Below, piece by piece: positions 13,555 to 15,578 of a DNA stretch of 15,578 nucleotides. The notes beneath the pieces were generated by a model. That model saw nothing but the letters and a program-made list of their open reading frames with translations. It did no database searches and had not been told where the DNA came from. Source of the stretch: an uncultured Collinsella sp. (GTDB lineage: Bacteria > Actinomycetota > Coriobacteriia > Coriobacteriales > Coriobacteriaceae); contig CAADVA010000148.1 of the NCBI GenBank assembly GCA_900752345.1, positions 1 to 15,578 of the forward strand, read 5' to 3'. Both the position numbers and the translations under genes were made by a program. Position 1 is the first letter of the stretch. Every line of letters starts with the position of its first letter.

Positions 13555-13764
13555 ATGAAATTCAAAGAAAAGCGTATCGGAGTCGACGACTTCCGCAGTA
13601 TGCCGGATATCGTCGATCCGCTGCCGGTCGCGTACCTGCTCGGCATCAGCGACCGCTCTGTCTACCGCCTCTGCCAGAACGGGACGTTCAAAGCCGTGAA
13701 GTGCGGCAAGTTATGGCGAATCAACCGCGATAGCGTTCTCAAGTATATCGGCGCATCAAATTAA
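13555..13764 (+). CDS. xis: Excisionase-family helix-turn-helix DNA-binding protein
   Basis: The 69-aa protein is small and basic. Residues ~22-65 carry a winged helix-turn-helix of the excisionase/MerR-like class (VAYLLGISDRSVYRLCQNG, then FKAVKCGKLWRINRDSVLKYI). Such proteins bend att DNA and steer the integrase toward excision, and may also control transcription. AGGAG lies 7 nt before the ATG. Here xis follows int and is separated from it by a terminator and ~195 nt, so it is probably expressed apart from int. It could instead be a plain regulator, but its neighbours favour excisionase. Confidence 0.82.
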   Translation: MKFKEKRIGVDDFRSMPDIVDPLPVAYLLGISDRSVYRLCQNGTFKAVKCGKLWRINRDSVLKYIGASN

Positions 13765-13810
13765 CCGAAGGTTACGGGAAACCAACCAATACAAAGCCCT
13801 GGAGGATTAT

Positions 13811-14254
13811 ATGTTTGAATTCGATAAAGCCAACGGCGTCATTGAACGCGGCGAGCTGCTGTACTCCGTCCCGCATGACTCCGAAATCGTTCTTGATACC
13901 GGCGTTCCCGCCTACTCGGGCCCGGCACTTCTGAAGTTCAAATATCCGGTGAAGCATGCACCGAGCGCACTTATCGTTACTCAGACCGTTGCTGAGAAAC
14001 TGAACGAAAAACGTGCGTCGATCGTAGTTGAAATCATTAGGCGTTGGAAGGACATCCCCAAGGCCGACCTCGCACGCATCATTTTGGGAGCGGGTGCTTA
14101 TTCCGGCGGTTTCAGCCTCAGTCCCATTGAGAAAATCGAGGAATCAATTGACCTCGACAGTCTTGAACTCTCTAACAAACTTATCGCTTATATGCCATTA
14201 CCAGCTGATAAGGCACCAGAGAACTATCCGATCACCTTCACAGTATCTTGCTAA
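13811..14254 (+). CDS. Unknown 147-aa protein of the mobile element
   Basis: The family is not recognised. The gene has a good GGAGG (13801-13805), lies 46 nt after xis and ends directly at a strong terminator, so it is real and probably in the xis transcript. The protein has no signal peptide or clear membrane segment. An N-terminal, possibly beta-rich part (~1-60, FEFDKANGVIERGELLYSV) precedes an acidic, partly helical middle (KLNEKRASIVVEIIRRWKDIPKADLARIIL) and a glycine-containing stretch, GAGAYSGGFSLSP. The position between xis and the mobilization genes would suit an element-maintenance or regulatory role, but nothing in the sequence shows this. Confidence 0.7.
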   Translation: MFEFDKANGVIERGELLYSVPHDSEIVLDTGVPAYSGPALLKFKYPVKHAPSALIVTQTVAEKLNEKRASIVVEIIRRWKDIPKADLARIILGAGAYSGGFSLSPIEKIEESIDLDSLELSNKLIAYMPLPADKAPENYPITFTVSC

Positions 14255-14283
14255 AAACGGGGGCCATTTGGCCCCCGTTTGTT
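14255..14283 (+). terminator. Strong terminator before the mobilization genes
   Basis: An 11-bp stem AAACGGGGGCC / GGCCCCCGTTT (14255-14265 with 14270-14280) with loop ATTT starts one base after the stop codon and is followed by GTT. The downstream ribosome-binding site (AAGGAG) lies within 10 nt. Some read-through, or a promoter elsewhere, must therefore feed the mob genes. Confidence 0.8.
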
Positions 14284-14294
14284 AAGGAGTCTAG

Positions 14295-14756
14295 ATGACA
14301 AAAACTAAAACCGTCAGCGTGAAACTCGACTCAAAGCTCTACACCGCCCTCAAGACGCGGGCCGAACTCAGCAACTCCAACATCAGCGACGAGATCCGCT
14401 CGCTCCTGCGCTCGGCGCTCGCCGCGGAGGGGCTCGACCTCTACGGCAACGAGGTCGCGGGCTTCATCCGCGGCGTCGTCGACGCCCGCATGGACGTCGC
14501 CGCACTCGACATCGAGCGCAAGCTCGACGCCACCGAGGACCGCATCGCCGCGGTCCTCTCGCGCCCCATGACTGCCGCCATCATGGCCGGCCTCATGTCG
14601 GCAGACGTTCTCAAGGCCTCCTACGCCTCGCTCGACGACGTCCCCGTCGCGGACATCTGGAAGAACTACCTCGCGCAGGCCGGCGAGCTCAGCCGCGCGG
14701 GCCTAGGCCGCATCGACGAGGTGAAGCTCCACGCGCGCGAGCGCGCCGATGGCTAG
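14295..14756 (+). CDS. Ribbon-helix-helix relaxosome accessory protein (MobC-like)
   Basis: The N-terminus (KTVSVKLDSKLYTALKTRAELSNSNISDEIRSLLRSAL, ~residues 5-43, quoted in part) is a ribbon-helix-helix fold: a short beta strand, then two helices. The rest of the 153 residues is mostly helical and charged. Small RHH proteins directly upstream of relaxases bind oriT and help load the relaxase. AAGGAG lies about 7 nt before the ATG. The stop overlaps the relaxase start by 8 nt, so the two are translationally coupled. Codon use changes sharply about 15 codons into the gene to very high G+C. Assignment as MobC-like rests on fold and context, not on a clear family signature. Confidence 0.72.
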   Translation: MTKTKTVSVKLDSKLYTALKTRAELSNSNISDEIRSLLRSALAAEGLDLYGNEVAGFIRGVVDARMDVAALDIERKLDATEDRIAAVLSRPMTAAIMAGLMSADVLKASYASLDDVPVADIWKNYLAQAGELSRAGLGRIDEVKLHARERADG

Positions 14757-15578
14757 CCCGCCCGTCATCGTCAACCACTCCGTCGTCCGCGCGGGAGCGT
14801 CCGCGAGGGCGACCGTCGCAGGCCTGGCGGCATACGCCGGCACCCGCCGCGGCGTCGTCATCGAGGTAAGCGAGGCGGACGGCAGGAGGCTCGGCGTGGA
14901 CGGCCTGGCCGCCTACGCCGCGAACAGGACCGGCTCGACGGGCGGCCTCTGGGGCGCGGACGGCCCGGTCGCCGTGGCGGAGGCCAGGCGTGCCATCGCC
15001 CAAAACGGCGGTGCGGTGCTCACCACCGTCGTCACGGTCCCGAACGACATCGCCCCAGCTGCCGGCCTCGACCGCCTGGACGCCTGGCAGGCGCTGGTGC
15101 GCTCCGAGTGGCCGAGGCTCTTCTCCGAGATGACCGGTGTGCCCGAGAGCCGCGTGGAGTTCTACGCGGCGATGCATGTCAACGGCACGAGCCACCACGT
15201 CCACATCCTCACGGTCGACCACGCGGGCGAGTGGGACGCGCTGCTCCCCAAGCGGAAGATGGAGGCGGCGCGGCTCGAGATCTCCTCGAAGGCCATGGCG
15301 CCGCTGCTGCGGGAGGCCTACATCGAGCGCGACCTCGCGAGGGAGGCCGCGCTGGACGCCGTCTCCCGCATCGACCGGAACCGTTTCGATATCGAGCTGC
15401 CGCCGGACGGAAGGATTGAGGCCGCCCACCTCAGGCGGTTCCACCCGGAGACGTCCGCCGCGCTGAGGGAGGCCCTCGACCGGGCGGCATCCGGCTCCCC
15501 CGAGCTCGCCGGCGCGCTGGACCGCCACGGGAAGGCGGTAGAGAGGTGCGCCGGCCCCAACTGCCTGCCCGGGGAGGC
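14749..15578 (+). CDS. HUH relaxase (MobL/MobP3-like), 5' part; runs off the window
   Basis: The frame is open from ATG 14749 to the window end (276 codons) with no stop. A tyrosine lies in GLAAYAGTRRGV (Y29), and a second related stretch reads AYAANRTGSTGGLWG. The metal-binding histidine motif MHVNGTSHHVHILTV holds H143, H149, H150 and H152. This order (YAxxR, GLxG, W-x-x-L, AAMH-N...HHVHI) matches MobL/MobP3 relaxases, which nick oriT and lead the DNA strand during conjugative mobilization. The start overlaps the RHH gene by 8 nt. G+C is very high, unlike the integrase. The C-terminal domain and stop are outside the window. Confidence 0.85.
   Translation, partial: MASPPVIVNHSVVRAGASARATVAGLAAYAGTRRGVVIEVSEADGRRLGVDGLAAYAANRTGSTGGLWGADGPVAVAEARRAIAQNGGAVLTTVVTVPNDIAPAAGLDRLDAWQALVRSEWPRLFSEMTGVPESRVEFYAAMHVNGTSHHVHILTVDHAGEWDALLPKRKMEAARLEISSKAMAPLLREAYIERDLAREAALDAVSRIDRNRFDIELPPDGRIEAAHLRRFHPETSAALREALDRAASGSPELAGALDRHGKAVERCAGPNCLPGE

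Larger units (their letters stand above)
11957..15578 (+). mobile_element. Integrative mobilizable/conjugative element, left part (continues beyond window)
   Basis: From the tRNA-Thr(UGU) fragment rightward lie arm-type repeats, a tyrosine integrase, an excisionase, an unknown protein, a relaxosome accessory protein and a relaxase, all on the plus strand. This is the recombination plus mobilization module of an IME or ICE. No type IV secretion gene is seen within the window, so self-transfer cannot be judged. The mobilization genes are much richer in G+C than the integration genes, which suggests a mosaic origin. Confidence 0.85.

Noticed and set aside
14689..15528. 279-aa minus-strand open frame
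   Set aside because: It is an Arg/Gly/Val-rich shadow in very high-G+C DNA, opposite the relaxase with its HUH motif.

Overview
The window looks like a chromosomal stretch of a Coriobacteriia actinobacterium, most like Collinsella. This rests on a moderately high G+C content, an LAXTG-type (class E sortase) anchor, the gene order tRNA-tuf-rpmG-trnW-secE-nusG-rplK-rplA, and palindromes with GGGACAGGCACC-type loops. The genus is an inference from sequence style, not from a search.

Layout. (1) 1-4633, plus strand: the C-terminal end of a wall-anchored 5'-nucleotidase family protein with its terminator, a small MscS channel, and a translationally coupled pair. The pair encodes a cytosolic protein joining a ParB-like domain to a BMP/PnrA-type purine-nucleoside-binding domain, and a metallophosphoesterase. 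Two oppositely oriented copies of one palindromic repeat bracket this pair. (2) 4634-9107, minus strand: a translation and secretion cluster arranged like the enterobacterial tufB locus. Reading leftward it is promoter, tRNA-Tyr, tRNA-Thr(GGU), tRNA-Met, tuf, terminator, then a second promoter, rpmG, tRNA-Trp, secE, nusG, rplK, rplA, terminator. rplJ and rplL do not follow rplA. (3) 9108-9702: a gene-free stretch holding a rightward promoter-like sequence with no ORF behind it, a perfect 20-bp inverted repeat, and a regular array of six 15-bp repeats in alternating orientation separated by 25-26 nt unique spacers. (4) 9703-11553, minus strand: a single-chain GmrSD-type (DUF262 + DUF1524) protein, probably anti-phage defence. 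(5) 11957 to the right end: the left part of an integrative mobilizable or conjugative element. It starts at a 43-nt 3' fragment of a tRNA-Thr(UGU) gene and carries a tyrosine integrase, an excisionase, an unknown 147-aa protein, a ribbon-helix-helix relaxosome protein and an incomplete HUH relaxase.

The strongest unexplained signals are two. The first is the alternating-orientation repeat array at 9441-9656, with a near-exact 40-bp period. The second is the pair of heptamer triplets with identical 11/12-bp spacing on both sides of the tRNA-Thr att fragment. The second suggests that sequence on both sides of the junction belongs, or belonged, to related elements.
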